A DNA stretch of 64,000 nt, taken from assembly GCF_900184995.1 (NCBI RefSeq), contig NZ_LT860099.1, forward strand, positions 2,174,332 to 2,238,331, in the 5' to 3' direction. Position numbers and translations under genes: made by a program. The notes below the pieces were generated by a model, which was given only the letters and a program-made list of their open reading frames with translations, was not told the DNA's origin and did not search any database. The stretch is from Konateibacter massiliensis (GTDB lineage: Bacteria > Bacillota > Clostridia > Lachnospirales > Lachnospiraceae). Positions 45,201-52,884 of this stretch are shown one piece after another. The number at the start of each line of letters is the position of its first letter. Within the stretch, counting starts at the first letter, position 1.

Positions 45201-47781
45201 TATCCTGATACCCTAAAAATTTTACATTTACAAAGGTACTTTGGTTAGCATCTACTCGGATGGCATCTGCAGAACCGTTGCTCTCCGTTCCTTTATACTC
45301 ATAAGAATTTTCAAAGGTAATATTTTCTGCTGAAAATCCCGTTGCTGTTTTCGTAATATAAGTTGCACATCTTGTGCTGGTATCTCCGCCTACTGTTGTC
45401 TCATCACAGTAATAAATTCTTGTTAACTCTCTGTCTTCACCAATTAATGTAATATACGGTGATGATACAGTTAAATGTTCAAAATAGTCCCCGGTTTTAA
45501 CTAAAATAATTACTCTGTCCGTATTTGAGGAACTAACTGAATTCACTGCCGCCTGTACGGTACTGTAAACTTTAACACCACTTATTGTATCTGATTCTTC
45601 TCCATCCGTACCCGTATAAGCACAATCTACAATAATATCATAATTTGTAAGATATACAAAATTATATATTTTTCTTGTTATCTTTCCCTTTGAATCTGTT
45701 AAATGTAATTCTACATCATTTCTGCCCTCTTGCAGTACAGCCTCAAAAGCAAATTTGCCTTTTACCCCTACTTCTTTTGTATCCTGCACAGAACCGTTCA
45801 CAACAAGCTCAATGGTTCCTGCTCCTTCCGATACTCCTTCTAATGCAGCCTTATTGGTATAAACCGTATCATATGATTTCTTCGTAATTGTAATTTCTAC
45901 CGCTTCTTCATCATAAACATATTCTCCCACATGCCCCGCTGATGGAAGGGTAAGGATTACTTCTGAACCGTTACTTGTATTATCTGCTGATTTGCATACG
46001 ATATAATAATAATAAGGTGTCTCATTTACAAGGTTTGTATCTTCATAGGAGAGCGTTTCTACTGTGGCAATTAATGTATACTCTGTCTCTTCTGAAGACA
46101 TTCTGTAAATTTCATATGTTTCGGCACCTTCTACTTTTGTCCAGCTAAGTGAAATTGCTGAATCACTACTTTCTGCTGAAACTGTTGTTTCTCCTAATGG
46201 TGCCTGCAAAATAGCTGCTTCTGAAGCAACTGCCTGTGTTGTCTTGCTTCCGCAAATTCCTGAAATTCTAAATCTATATCTGCCGCTATCTGAAATGGAT
46301 GCGGTATAAGTTTTCTCTGTAACTGCTTCTGAAAGAGTTATATATGTGTCTCCGTCATCGGAAGATAACTCTACTTTATATGCTCCGTCATCTTTGCAGT
46401 CATCACCTTCCCAGTTTACTGATATAGATAATCTATCCTCTGAAATAACCGGTTTCTCCACACTTGCTACATTTGGAGCTTCTCCGACTGCTTCGTAACA
46501 ATCATTTTGGTCATATAACACATTACCACTTGCATCTTTATATACAAGATTTGTAATAACCGCATCTGCATTGGAAACTCCAAAACCAAATCTTACTTTA
46601 TCCGTAATGGCAAGTGATACATTGGAACTGGAATAGCCATCTTCTCTGGCATATTCTGTTCCGTCCGGTGTAACTGCAACGAAACTAATCTTGCTTTCGT
46701 TCTTTTTAATCTTTACATGAATTCTATCCCCTAAAGCCCATGTTGCATTGATACCACCGGCGCCAATACTGCCTGTGGACTTGCTATAAAAATTTCTAAG
46801 ACTGTTATCTCCTCGCAATGCTATTGTTGCCAATCGGGAAACTGTCGAATTACTTTCCTCATAAATTCCTGCTGTGATACCGTAAGAAGAAGAACTTCCT
46901 ACGCTTGTTATTAAAATGTCTGCCTCAATCTCATTTAATTCTGCAGTACCATCAAACAAATAGTAGCCGTTTGGTTTTGAAAGATCAGAATTCTTTGATG
47001 TACTGTCCGAATTGCTTAAATATAATCTATGTCCGATTGCTTTCACACTTAAATTATCTTCAACTAATATGCCAGGCATTGCCGTCTGCTCATTAGCCAC
47101 CGGTGATTCTTCATTTGCATCTGCATTTTTAACCACCATTTTATGTATGTATGATGTTCCTGCGGATGAGCTAATCTCAAATGTTAACGTTCTCGCTGCA
47201 CCTGTATATGTAAATGTGATAGTTTCCCCATCCGTTCCAGATTTTAGTAAGTTCGAATCATAAGTACATGACTCACCATCATCTAACTCTGTGGTCATAT
47301 CTATCGCTGCATCTGTCTGGCTATATGCACAAACGGCAAATTGAATTTCAGCATCTCCTGCAACTTTCACTTCAAGTGTAGTGGCATCTTTCACGACTAT
47401 TCCGTGTGGATCATTATATTTGAACTCTCCGTTAAGAGTCCATAAGCCATCCTCTGATACAAAACTTGTAATATAATCAGTTGATGAAATGATTCCGCTT
47501 GTAAAATCATATGTATAAGTAGTTCCGGTCTCGGGCTCACTCATTGCTCCTGACTCGTTGACTTCCATTGCCTCTGTAGATACTACTTCTACATCTTCGA
47601 CTTCTGTTTCTGCTGCAGATACCTCTTGCGTCTCTTCCACATCTGTTTCTGCTTCAGCCGTCTCCATGTTAGACTCTTGTGCCGCGTAGCTGGTTATTCC
47701 ATCAAAAGAGATGGATGTTAATACTAATGCTAACGCCATAACAATTGTCAATGTTCGTTTTAACTTCCTAAACAATTGCAT
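42235..47781 (-). CDS. Secreted bifunctional pectin methylesterase / pectate lyase with Ig-like repeats
   Basis: Extracellular enzyme of 1848 residues that would de-esterify and then cleave homogalacturonan. Signal peptide to about Ala34, then an acidic linker to 85. Two N-terminal beta-sandwich modules (about 88-218 and 235-430, binding-type) are followed by two fibronectin III domains (about 437-613) and an Ig-like module (about 614-712). The CE8 pectinesterase covers about 712-1035, with Gln859-Asp860 (GYQDTL), Asp881 (GNVDYIYG) and Arg945 (LARPWG). The PL1 pectate lyase covers about 1065-1500, with IWIDHCTF (1227-1234) and RMPRMR (1342-1347). Four Big_2 repeats fill 1510-1848. No sortase or surface-anchor motif is seen at the C terminus. 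Confidence 0.95.
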   Translation of the reverse strand: MQLFRKLKRTLTIVMALALVLTSISFDGITSYAAQESNMETAEAETDVEETQEVSAAETEVEDVEVVSTEAMEVNESGAMSEPETGTTYTYDFTSGIISSTDYITSFVSEDGLWTLNGEFKYNDPHGIVVKDATTLEVKVAGDAEIQFAVCAYSQTDAAIDMTTELDDGESCTYDSNLLKSGTDGETITFTYTGAARTLTFEISSSAGTSYIHKMVVKNADANEESPVANEQTAMPGILVEDNLSVKAIGHRLYLSNSDSTSKNSDLSKPNGYYLFDGTAELNEIEADILITSVGSSSSYGITAGIYEESNSTVSRLATIALRGDNSLRNFYSKSTGSIGAGGINATWALGDRIHVKIKKNESKISFVAVTPDGTEYAREDGYSSSNVSLAITDKVRFGFGVSNADAVITNLVYKDASGNVLYDQNDCYEAVGEAPNVASVEKPVISEDRLSISVNWEGDDCKDDGAYKVELSSDDGDTYITLSEAVTEKTYTASISDSGRYRFRISGICGSKTTQAVASEAAILQAPLGETTVSAESSDSAISLSWTKVEGAETYEIYRMSSEETEYTLIATVETLSYEDTNLVNETPYYYYIVCKSADNTSNGSEVILTLPSAGHVGEYVYDEEAVEITITKKSYDTVYTNKAALEGVSEGAGTIELVVNGSVQDTKEVGVKGKFAFEAVLQEGRNDVELHLTDSKGKITRKIYNFVYLTNYDIIVDCAYTGTDGEESDTISGVKVYSTVQAAVNSVSSSNTDRVIILVKTGDYFEHLTVSSPYITLIGEDRELTRIYYCDETTVGGDTSTRCATYITKTATGFSAENITFENSYEYKGTESNGSADAIRVDANQSTFVNVKFLGYQDTLQANSNKQYYYKCYITGNVDYIYGTDGQALFNDCDLVFRYHSVKNSGYVTAPKTSASLSYGYIFNNCRIVAEEGCTGTKYLLARPWGADASATFINCYMSSVIYKTFPYADMSGNAWKAARFSEYYTYGKGFLINTNRPQISSSQAATIIETSSLGWDPYTVITTNAAEYVGSIVTTTDENYIEKEYDSDTANPDDTNDAGLGNYGLSGYADGYGTTGGGLLLETSDNYYKASNAEEFLRALSSIKKSGKKSVIEITKDIALGTNEIGDLLEEYSSIISSAITPITHPTLMETGVSKLSLKEMANITIFSQNGSSILHTCININASKNIIIRNIKFDELWEWDEGHSEYDRNDWDYITIESGSTGIWIDHCTFYKAYDGIADVKKANADDTMDVTISWCEFLPESEDGTFFNTMMEELENNKETYPYYASLLDEGMTKAQIRAYAAGQKKTHLVGASDTEANYENLNVTLAYNYYKDSMDRMPRMRGGNSHVYNCVMDSTNLYNLKQELRAIDSVNGTSLASKIVSNGSLATCDSKVLVHNTSMINIECPAQSGNMASPGGYIAALNSLHTLGSNTSSLEINYYSEEIEAEGKVLDVDGFLASLPYEVPALYDATTLETNVVPYTGAGKVTMNYIQWLKTEYNENVEVIDVTDVVLDHNTITFDTIGASQTIKATVVPADAVNKTVEWTSSDTKVATVSGGVITAVGNGTATIKATVGSISAACEVTVAQKVTSFGLDKTSLTFDTIGASQTLKSTVAPSNAANKTVTWSSSNAKVVTVSNGKITAVGNGTATITAKAGDKTATCNVTVSQKVTKVGLQLNNQKVSGTIKVQKGQSYSFKAVVTPSNADSKNAKVTWTTSNKKRATVSSEGKVKVVGTGKVTITAKTADGKTAKVTLNATTKVLKVSNIKVSGSKTMKVKAKQTLSLTISPVTAKNQNVTWKSSDSKIATVNSKGVVTAKKAGKVTITATAKDGSNKKATIKITVKK

Positions 47782-47840
47782 AATAATCCCTCCTTAAATA
47801 TAGTAATAAAACTTTTGTAATTTATTTCCCGTCTTGGCAT

Positions 47841-47869
47841 ATTCTACATTATGCAAACGTTCTTTTCAA
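47841..47869 (-). promoter_or_regulatory. Pectinase gene promoter with cre-like spacer sequence
   Basis: On the minus strand, TTGAAA (47864-47869), a 17-base spacer and TAGAAT (47841-47846), 60 bases before the start codon. The plus-strand sequence TGCAAACGTTCTTT (47852-47865) in the spacer has the cre core (TGNAANCGNT) but mismatches at the end. Its position would suit CcpA repression. Confidence 0.5.
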
Positions 47870-48171
47870 GCATTTATTGTAACTTTTTCATATTTTGTTA
47901 GTATTTCACAATTATTTTTTCGGGATTTTTATATAATTTATTGGTTTTATTTGCATTTTTTTATGCATTTAATGAAATATCGCTCAATTCTGCAAAACTC
48001 AAAATCCTTTCTATACGGAAAATCAGTTCCATATGCTTCTACTTTTGCAAACGTGTTCATTTTTATTCATTCTATATACTAATTTACTATTCAAATTGTG
48101 CAGCTTATGAGCAGAAGCGAGTAGGTGTAGACTTTCACTAGCAAGACTAGTGCCATGTCGGTCAAACATAT

Positions 48172-48202
48172 AAAAAAGCCCCTTACTCTTTCAAGCAGGG
48201 GC
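48172..48202 (-). terminator. Terminator of hemerythrin operon
   Basis: On the minus strand GCCCCTGCTT pairs with AGTAAGGGGC (core GCCCC/GGGGC) followed by TTTTTTAT. It begins 14 bases after the stop of the hemerythrin-like gene. Confidence 0.8.
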
Positions 48203-48215
48203 CTTCTCAATTAAT

Positions 48216-48785
48216 CTAAAGTAAAGAAGGAAGATACTTCTCTTCTAACTCTTTTAAAATACTTAAATATTTTTCCTGAATTTTATTTTCTGTCGCCTCG
48301 TCTTCAAACACCTTCACACGCTCATCCACCGATTTTAGAATGTCCTCGGCAAGACTTTTCTCAGCATAGGTGTAAACCACTTCGTTTTCCTTACCGATAT
48401 GGCGGGTTAAAAGATTTGCGTAGCCCGCAGCGTTTGCCAGAATTTCCAGCTTATATTCCGTTTTAGGCTCTTCCTTGTACTGGTTTAATGCAGCTTCCAA
48501 ATCCATCATATATCTTCTTCCAAGGTCATGCTCCACGAGCATACCATGCTGAATCAGGTTTGCTCCGACCGTTCCCAGATGATTGGTCATCTCAAGGAAT
48601 AAAATCTGCTCCTCCTTGCCGTGATGATGCTTGTCCGCGTAGTTTCTTGCAAACTCAATCATTTTTCTGAAATCCTCATCATTTACGTCTCTGCCCTCTA
48701 TAACCTGGCAGCAAGCCGCCCTCACTACATCAATAAGTCTAAGTATATTGTCATGTTCCATGACCATTAATTCAACACTGTACAT
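48216..48785 (-). CDS. Hemerythrin-like HHE-domain protein
   Basis: Soluble protein of 189 residues with a non-heme di-iron helical bundle, likely binding oxygen or nitric oxide or sensing iron/redox state. Metal-binding His and Glu residues occur in the right order: MEHDNILRLIDVV, KHHHGKEEQILF, QHGMLVEHDLGRRYM and LTRHIGKENEVVY. Second gene of a two-gene operon, two bases after the upstream gene. In an anaerobe this probably serves oxygen or NO defence; that role is inferred. Confidence 0.9.
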   Translation of the reverse strand: MYSVELMVMEHDNILRLIDVVRAACCQVIEGRDVNDEDFRKMIEFARNYADKHHHGKEEQILFLEMTNHLGTVGANLIQHGMLVEHDLGRRYMMDLEAALNQYKEEPKTEYKLEILANAAGYANLLTRHIGKENEVVYTYAEKSLAEDILKSVDERVKVFEDEATENKIQEKYLSILKELEEKYLPSLL

Positions 48786-48787
48786 GC

Positions 48788-49399
48788 TTAATCCTCCTTT
48801 TTAATTTTTCGAATTCCGGTTTCGCTCTCTTCTAATACGAGTCCGCTCTCGGAAAGCATCCCTTTTATCATCTGACTGCGAAGTGTATAGTACACTTTGA
48901 TATCTCCTTCCACCTCATCCCAGTATTCCTGATGGATGCAAATGGTCTGTCTCCAAACGGCACGCTCCGCGCTCTGCTCCATCGGCTCGTTTACCCTGTC
49001 GCAAGGCATTCCGTCCAAAAGACTGTCGTTTAGCAGCTTAAATGCCTCATCCGCACCTGCACCCTTTGCTACTGCATGGCATGTTCCAAAAGAAAATGCA
49101 ATTTTCTTTAGCTCTTCTAATCTGTTCTCGTCCTCCTTTAAAAGCGATGTCACAATAAAAGCAAGTCTCGCCTCAGATATTCCGATTTGATATTGAAGCC
49201 AGCCATGGATGTTGCTCTGGTCAATAATCTCCTCCAACGGACGGCGCTCCGCTACTCCGCAGTTCATATCTGCCTTCTCTCCAAGAGTTGTATCCCAGCC
49301 GTTTGTCTCGGAGGCACTTAAAATATCCTGAATAAGCTCCTCCTGTAATTGAATTTTGTTATAAAGCCAATAGTGGATTGGTCCTAAAAATGCGCTCAT
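48788..49399 (-). CDS. Unknown protein paired with hemerythrin-like protein
   Basis: A 203-residue soluble helical protein that I cannot name. Notable residues include an opening GPIHYWLYNKI, a Cys-containing stretch MNCGVAERRPLEEII, FGTCHAVAKGAG and SGLVLEESETGIRKIKKE. His and Cys residues raise the possibility of metal or cofactor binding, but no known motif is evident. Start has GAGGTG about six bases upstream. First gene of the operon with the hemerythrin-like protein; the two probably act together. Confidence 0.8.
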   Translation of the reverse strand: MSAFLGPIHYWLYNKIQLQEELIQDILSASETNGWDTTLGEKADMNCGVAERRPLEEIIDQSNIHGWLQYQIGISEARLAFIVTSLLKEDENRLEELKKIAFSFGTCHAVAKGAGADEAFKLLNDSLLDGMPCDRVNEPMEQSAERAVWRQTICIHQEYWDEVEGDIKVYYTLRSQMIKGMLSESGLVLEESETGIRKIKKED

Positions 49400-49461
49400 A
49401 TTTACACCTCACATTATTCTTTCTACTAAGTTATTTTTACCAATTAATTTATTATCATCCT

Positions 49462-49491
49462 ATCATAGGTATTCTTTTATTTCAGTAACAA
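49462..49491 (-). promoter_or_regulatory. Promoter of hemerythrin operon
   Basis: On the minus strand, TTGTTA (49486-49491), an 18-base spacer and TATGAT (49462-49467), about 60 bases before the first gene. Matches are moderate. Confidence 0.4.
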
Positions 49492-49573
49492 TTGTGACAT
49501 TATTGTATTTTTTTATATGTTTTGGTACTATAGAATTAATCATAAAACAAAAGCAGCAGTCAGGAGGGAAACT

Positions 49574-50437
49574 TTGGAGAAAATTATTTATCAGGAGACA
49601 AAGCAGCTTATCGGTATTGACAGAGTAATCAGGGATTATGACTTTACCATGCCCATCAAGCATCTTCATAATGAATATGAGCTTTATTACCTCGTAAAAG
49701 GGCAGCGTTACTATTTTATTGAGAATGAGTCTTATCTCGTCGAACAAGGCTCACTCGTCATTATCAATAAGAATCAGGTTCACAAGACGGCTACCTATGA
49801 AAATCCTTGTCATGACCGCATTGTGCTGAACTTTCACGAATCTATCGTGGCAGAGCTGGCTGCTTTGGCTAATTTTTCGACCGGTTCTTTTTTTCAAAAT
49901 TATTACGGGGTCCTGCCGCTTGACAAAGATTTGCAAAAACGAGTGCAATATTTATTGCTTCAGATTTATAAGGAATTAAAAAATAAGGAGGCACATTCCT
50001 CCTCCATGGTTTCTATGTATATAATGGAAATTCTCATTCATGCAGACCGCCTTGCCCGCTCCATGAACTCATTAAACCGTGGTGTTTTGGCACAATCCGA
50101 GAAGCATAAAAGGGTAAATCAGACTGCCACTTATATTCAAAGCAACTATGGCGACAAAAAGCTCTCTCTGGACAGCATTGCCGATTCTCAGTTTATCAGC
50201 AAATCCTATTTGAGCCGTATTTTTAAAGAGGTTACGGGGTTTACTGTGAATGAATATCTGCACATATGCAGAGTACAGGAGGCGAAAAAACTGTTAGAAC
50301 AGACCGAGAATTCAGTCCGCGCGATAGCAAACAAAGTAGGATTCGAGACCTCCTCCTACTTTGAACGTATCTTTAAAAAATATACGGGAAATACACCGCT
50401 GAAACACCGGAAAAAATATAAATCAGAGGAAAGCTAG
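49574..50437 (+). CDS. AraC-family regulator with cupin domain
   Basis: Sugar-responsive transcriptional regulator, 287 residues. N-terminal cupin-like ligand domain about 20-140 (HEYELYYLVKGQRYYF), and C-terminal AraC double helix-turn-helix about 185-285 (LSLDSIADSQFISKSYLSRIF and VRAIANKVGFETSSYFERIF). A TTG start is chosen because AGGAGG lies six bases before it; the in-frame ATG 57 bases upstream has no ribosome site. Convergent with the GH4 gene, one base between stops, and probably its regulator. Confidence 0.9.
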   Translation: MEKIIYQETKQLIGIDRVIRDYDFTMPIKHLHNEYELYYLVKGQRYYFIENESYLVEQGSLVIINKNQVHKTATYENPCHDRIVLNFHESIVAELAALANFSTGSFFQNYYGVLPLDKDLQKRVQYLLLQIYKELKNKEAHSSSMVSMYIMEILIHADRLARSMNSLNRGVLAQSEKHKRVNQTATYIQSNYGDKKLSLDSIADSQFISKSYLSRIFKEVTGFTVNEYLHICRVQEAKKLLEQTENSVRAIANKVGFETSSYFERIFKKYTGNTPLKHRKKYKSEES

Positions 50438-50438
50438 A

Positions 50439-51851
50439 CTATTTGTCAAGCTGTTCCTTCCAGCCCTCCGGCAGGTAGCGAAGTGTATTCTTAATCATGT
50501 CATTTACCAAGACCTTGACTTCGCTTTCGTTCACTCTTGTTTTTATAAGCGGGTCATTTAAAAATGCTTGTTCCACTAATTTCACATTTTTTGTGAGAGC
50601 TGCTTCCAATATAAGCTCATGATTTTCCACATGTGGCTCAATCAGCTCCAATACATTTTCTGGAATGCTTCCTGCATAAATCGGTCTGATGGCATCTCTC
50701 TCAAAGAGTGCATTTGTCTCCACTACAGCATTCTTTGGCAGGTTTGCTATCTGTCCGCTCGTGTTCGGAATATTTACGTTGCTCACGATTCTGTCCAGTC
50801 CGCACAGCGCTTTAATCAGTAAAATACCTTCCTCACCCGACGGCTCCAGCTTTACTTCTTCCTCGCCTGAAACCAGCTTTCTGCTCTTCTCCAGACGGTT
50901 TGACAAGTCCTCTTTTCTCCAATCAACCGTAGTCAGGCCAAACTGCCATTTTTCCACTGTCTCAGGATCTTTCAAATACTCTTCACCCAGCATAAACTCT
51001 GCCAAATGACGGTCACCTGCTGCCGCAATCAGCCCATAACGGTTGAATAAATCGAATTTTACCCTGTGTTTGCATGCAAACATATAATTCAGCCAGTTTG
51101 CATCCTTCTCATCAAGCCCTTCCTCATAATGCTTATCAATATACTCACGGTATACCTCAAACAAGTCAATTCCTTTATAAGATGCACTGTCAAACCAGGT
51201 AAAATGATTGATGCCAAGTACATTGACATATATCTCATTTCTTGGAATATTTTCAATTCCAAGCTTTTCTTCGCAAATCGTCTTCAGCATCTTCTGTGTT
51301 CCAAACACCTCGTGACAACAGCCAAACGCCTTGATTTCAGGGAATACCTGATATAATGTTTTAACGCACAGTGTCATCGGATTGGTGTAGTTGATAACCC
51401 ACGCCTTCGGTGCATAGGTTTTTACCGCTTCCGCGATTTCTACAAACATCGGTATGGTCCGCAGTGCACGTATCATTCCGCCCGGTCCTGCCGTATCTCC
51501 TACAGACTGATAAATTCCGTAGCGCTCCGGATAGTGAACATCTGAGTCCATTTCATCAAAGGTCCCCGGTAAAATGGAAATAATAACAAAGTCAATATCC
51601 TCCAATGCCTCTTTCCATGAGTCAACCGTTGTGTAATTCCATTTTCCAACAGCATAATCCATTTGGGTAATCTTATTTCCGATTACCTCGTTTGCTTTTG
51701 CCGCCTCCCTGTCAATATCATATAAACGAATTGTTCCGCTCATTGACGGCTCCAGTGCTAAATCCGCCATAAAAGACCAAGCCCAGCCACGTGAGCCGCC
51801 CCCAATGTACGCTATTTTTACGTCCTCTGCTTTATTACTTTTGTAAATCAT
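50439..51851 (-). CDS. GH4 family glycosidase, probable alpha-galacturonidase
   Basis: NAD- and Mn-dependent intracellular glycosidase, 470 residues. Rossmann motif AYIGGGSRGWAWSF (14-27), NYTNPM at 154-159, and metal-binding Cys179-His180 in CCHEVFG, with INHFTWF (His216). In GH4 the residue after CH groups the specificities; the CHEV form is associated with alpha-galacturonidases (LplD/TM_0752 type), while alpha-galactosidases and alpha-glucosidases usually have CHS or CHG. Together with the nearby pectinase, release of galacturonate from oligogalacturonides is likely. Promoter and a palindromic operator candidate lie upstream. Confidence 0.9.
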   Translation of the reverse strand: MIYKSNKAEDVKIAYIGGGSRGWAWSFMADLALEPSMSGTIRLYDIDREAAKANEVIGNKITQMDYAVGKWNYTTVDSWKEALEDIDFVIISILPGTFDEMDSDVHYPERYGIYQSVGDTAGPGGMIRALRTIPMFVEIAEAVKTYAPKAWVINYTNPMTLCVKTLYQVFPEIKAFGCCHEVFGTQKMLKTICEEKLGIENIPRNEIYVNVLGINHFTWFDSASYKGIDLFEVYREYIDKHYEEGLDEKDANWLNYMFACKHRVKFDLFNRYGLIAAAGDRHLAEFMLGEEYLKDPETVEKWQFGLTTVDWRKEDLSNRLEKSRKLVSGEEEVKLEPSGEEGILLIKALCGLDRIVSNVNIPNTSGQIANLPKNAVVETNALFERDAIRPIYAGSIPENVLELIEPHVENHELILEAALTKNVKLVEQAFLNDPLIKTRVNESEVKVLVNDMIKNTLRYLPEGWKEQLDK

Positions 51852-51875
51852 AGTCTGCCACCCTTTCTTAAAGTT

Positions 51876-51920
51876 TTATCGCGATAAGCTCACTATATAG
51901 CGCATCGGAAACACAGTCAA
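51876..51920 (-). promoter_or_regulatory. GH4 promoter with palindromic operator candidate
   Basis: On the minus strand, TTGACT (51915-51920), a 17-base spacer and TATAGT (51892-51897). A perfect 12-base palindrome TTATCGCGATAA (51876-51887) lies at about +1 to +10, where a repressor would block transcription. Confidence 0.55.
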
Positions 51921-52087
51921 TTATTCTGCTGATTTCCGCCATTTTTGGTGTCTTAATTTTTCATTTTAGTACAATATTGACTTTTTAACAGCAGCACACT
52001 TTTTTATATTTTCCTGCATGTTTTTTACATTTTTCTGCATGCTTTGTTCAAAATCGCATACTTAACGCAGCTTACTTGTATTATTTG

Positions 52088-52207
52088 TCCCATATGTTAT
52101 AATGTCGAAGGACATTATAACCCCGGATGGGATATAGTATGAATTACGAAGTAATTCTATATAATGTCGAAGGATATTATAACATATGGGATATACATAC
52201 GAATTAC
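52088..52207 (+). repeat. Nested-palindrome repeat, tandem copy B
   Basis: Two tandem units related to copy A (7438-7502). Unit 1 has TATAATGTC/GACATTATA (loop GAAG) and GAATTAC/GTAATTC (loop GAA); unit 2 repeats TATAATGTCGAAGG and a GGGATATA stretch. The ends also form a long outer stem: 52088-52106 (TCCCATATGTTATAATGTC) pairs with 52173-52191, with one mismatch replaced by a G-T pair. It ends 22 bases before the FNT start. Confidence 0.75.
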
Positions 52208-52229
52208 AAAGAAAAGGAAGATCGAAAAG

Positions 52230-52856
52230 ATGAAAACATTTGTTAAAGCAATAATGGCCGGAATTGCGATCAGCACGGGCGGAATTATTTATTTAACCCT
52301 TGAAAACCATATTGCAGGGTCATTTTTATTCTCCATCGGATTATTTACAATTTATTCCTTTGGATTAAATCTATACACAGGTAAAATATGCTACATTCCT
52401 CTGGAAAAGCCGTCTTACCTGGCAACCGTACTTATTGTATGGATGGGAAACTTTGTCGGAACCGGATTGATGGGTGTTATTTTCCGTTTTACAAAGCAGG
52501 CGAAAATAATAGAGCATACCGCTGAGATTGTATCATTAAAGCTATCCGATACTTTATTTAGCACCTTTATCATGGCAATCATGTGCGGTATCATGATGTG
52601 CATTGCAGTCGTTGGATTCCAGACTATCCAAGACACGGTAGGAAAGCATTTGGCACTGATACTTCCTATTATGGTATTTATCCTTTCCGGATATGAACAT
52701 AGTATCGCCGATATGTTTTATTTCACAATGGCAGGCGCTTGGAATGCAAAAGCTTTTCTTTACATAATTGTTATATCGCTCGGTAACTTAGTGGGTGGCG
52801 CTTCCATCCCATTTGCATTAAAGAAGTTTGGCGAAGAAAGCATCATGAGCCACTAA
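52230..52856 (+). CDS. Formate/nitrite transporter (FNT) family channel
   Basis: Membrane channel for formate, nitrite or related small anions, forming a pentamer. 208 residues, shorter than the usual 250-280. About six helices; family motifs include the N-terminal FVKAIMAGIAISTGGIIYL, NLYTGKICYIP, WMGNFVGTGLMGV and GYEHSIADMFYFTMAG. The ATG at 52230 has AAGGAAG about ten bases upstream; an ATG further upstream lies inside the repeat element and is rejected. Which ion is carried is not known. Shares a terminator with the convergent AlkD-like gene. Confidence 0.9.
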   Translation: MKTFVKAIMAGIAISTGGIIYLTLENHIAGSFLFSIGLFTIYSFGLNLYTGKICYIPLEKPSYLATVLIVWMGNFVGTGLMGVIFRFTKQAKIIEHTAEIVSLKLSDTLFSTFIMAIMCGIMMCIAVVGFQTIQDTVGKHLALILPIMVFILSGYEHSIADMFYFTMAGAWNAKAFLYIIVISLGNLVGGASIPFALKKFGEESIMSH

Positions 52857-52884
52857 AAAAGAGAGGATTATCCCTCTCTTTTTT
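52855..52884. terminator. Bidirectional terminator between FNT and AlkD-like genes
   Basis: Twelve-base arms AAAAAAGAGAGG and CCTCTCTTTTTT around a short loop, spanning the FNT stop codon. The T-run and A-run let it serve both convergent genes. Confidence 0.88.

Larger units (their letters stand above)
47782..48215. other. Intergenic region of 434 bases upstream of pectinase gene
   Basis: No gene is visible. It holds the pectinase promoter (47841-47869), an AT-rich 170 bases, a cre-like sequence TGCAAACGTGTTCA (48046-48059, one mismatch from TGNAANCGNTNNCA), a small palindrome CACTAG/CTAGTG around 48136-48152, and the hemerythrin operon terminator (48172-48202). Confidence 0.55.
51852..52229. 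other. Intergenic region of 378 bases between GH4 and FNT genes
   Basis: No gene is visible. It holds the leftward GH4 promoter with a palindrome (51876-51920), about 150 AT-rich bases including two TTTTCTGCATG-like stretches near 52010-52045, and the nested-palindrome element (52088-52207) just before the FNT ribosome site. Confidence 0.6.

Noticed and set aside
48136-48152. Palindrome CACTAG/CTAGTG as a terminator or attachment site
   Set aside because: Short, with no T-run and no mobile genes nearby; not enough evidence for a function.
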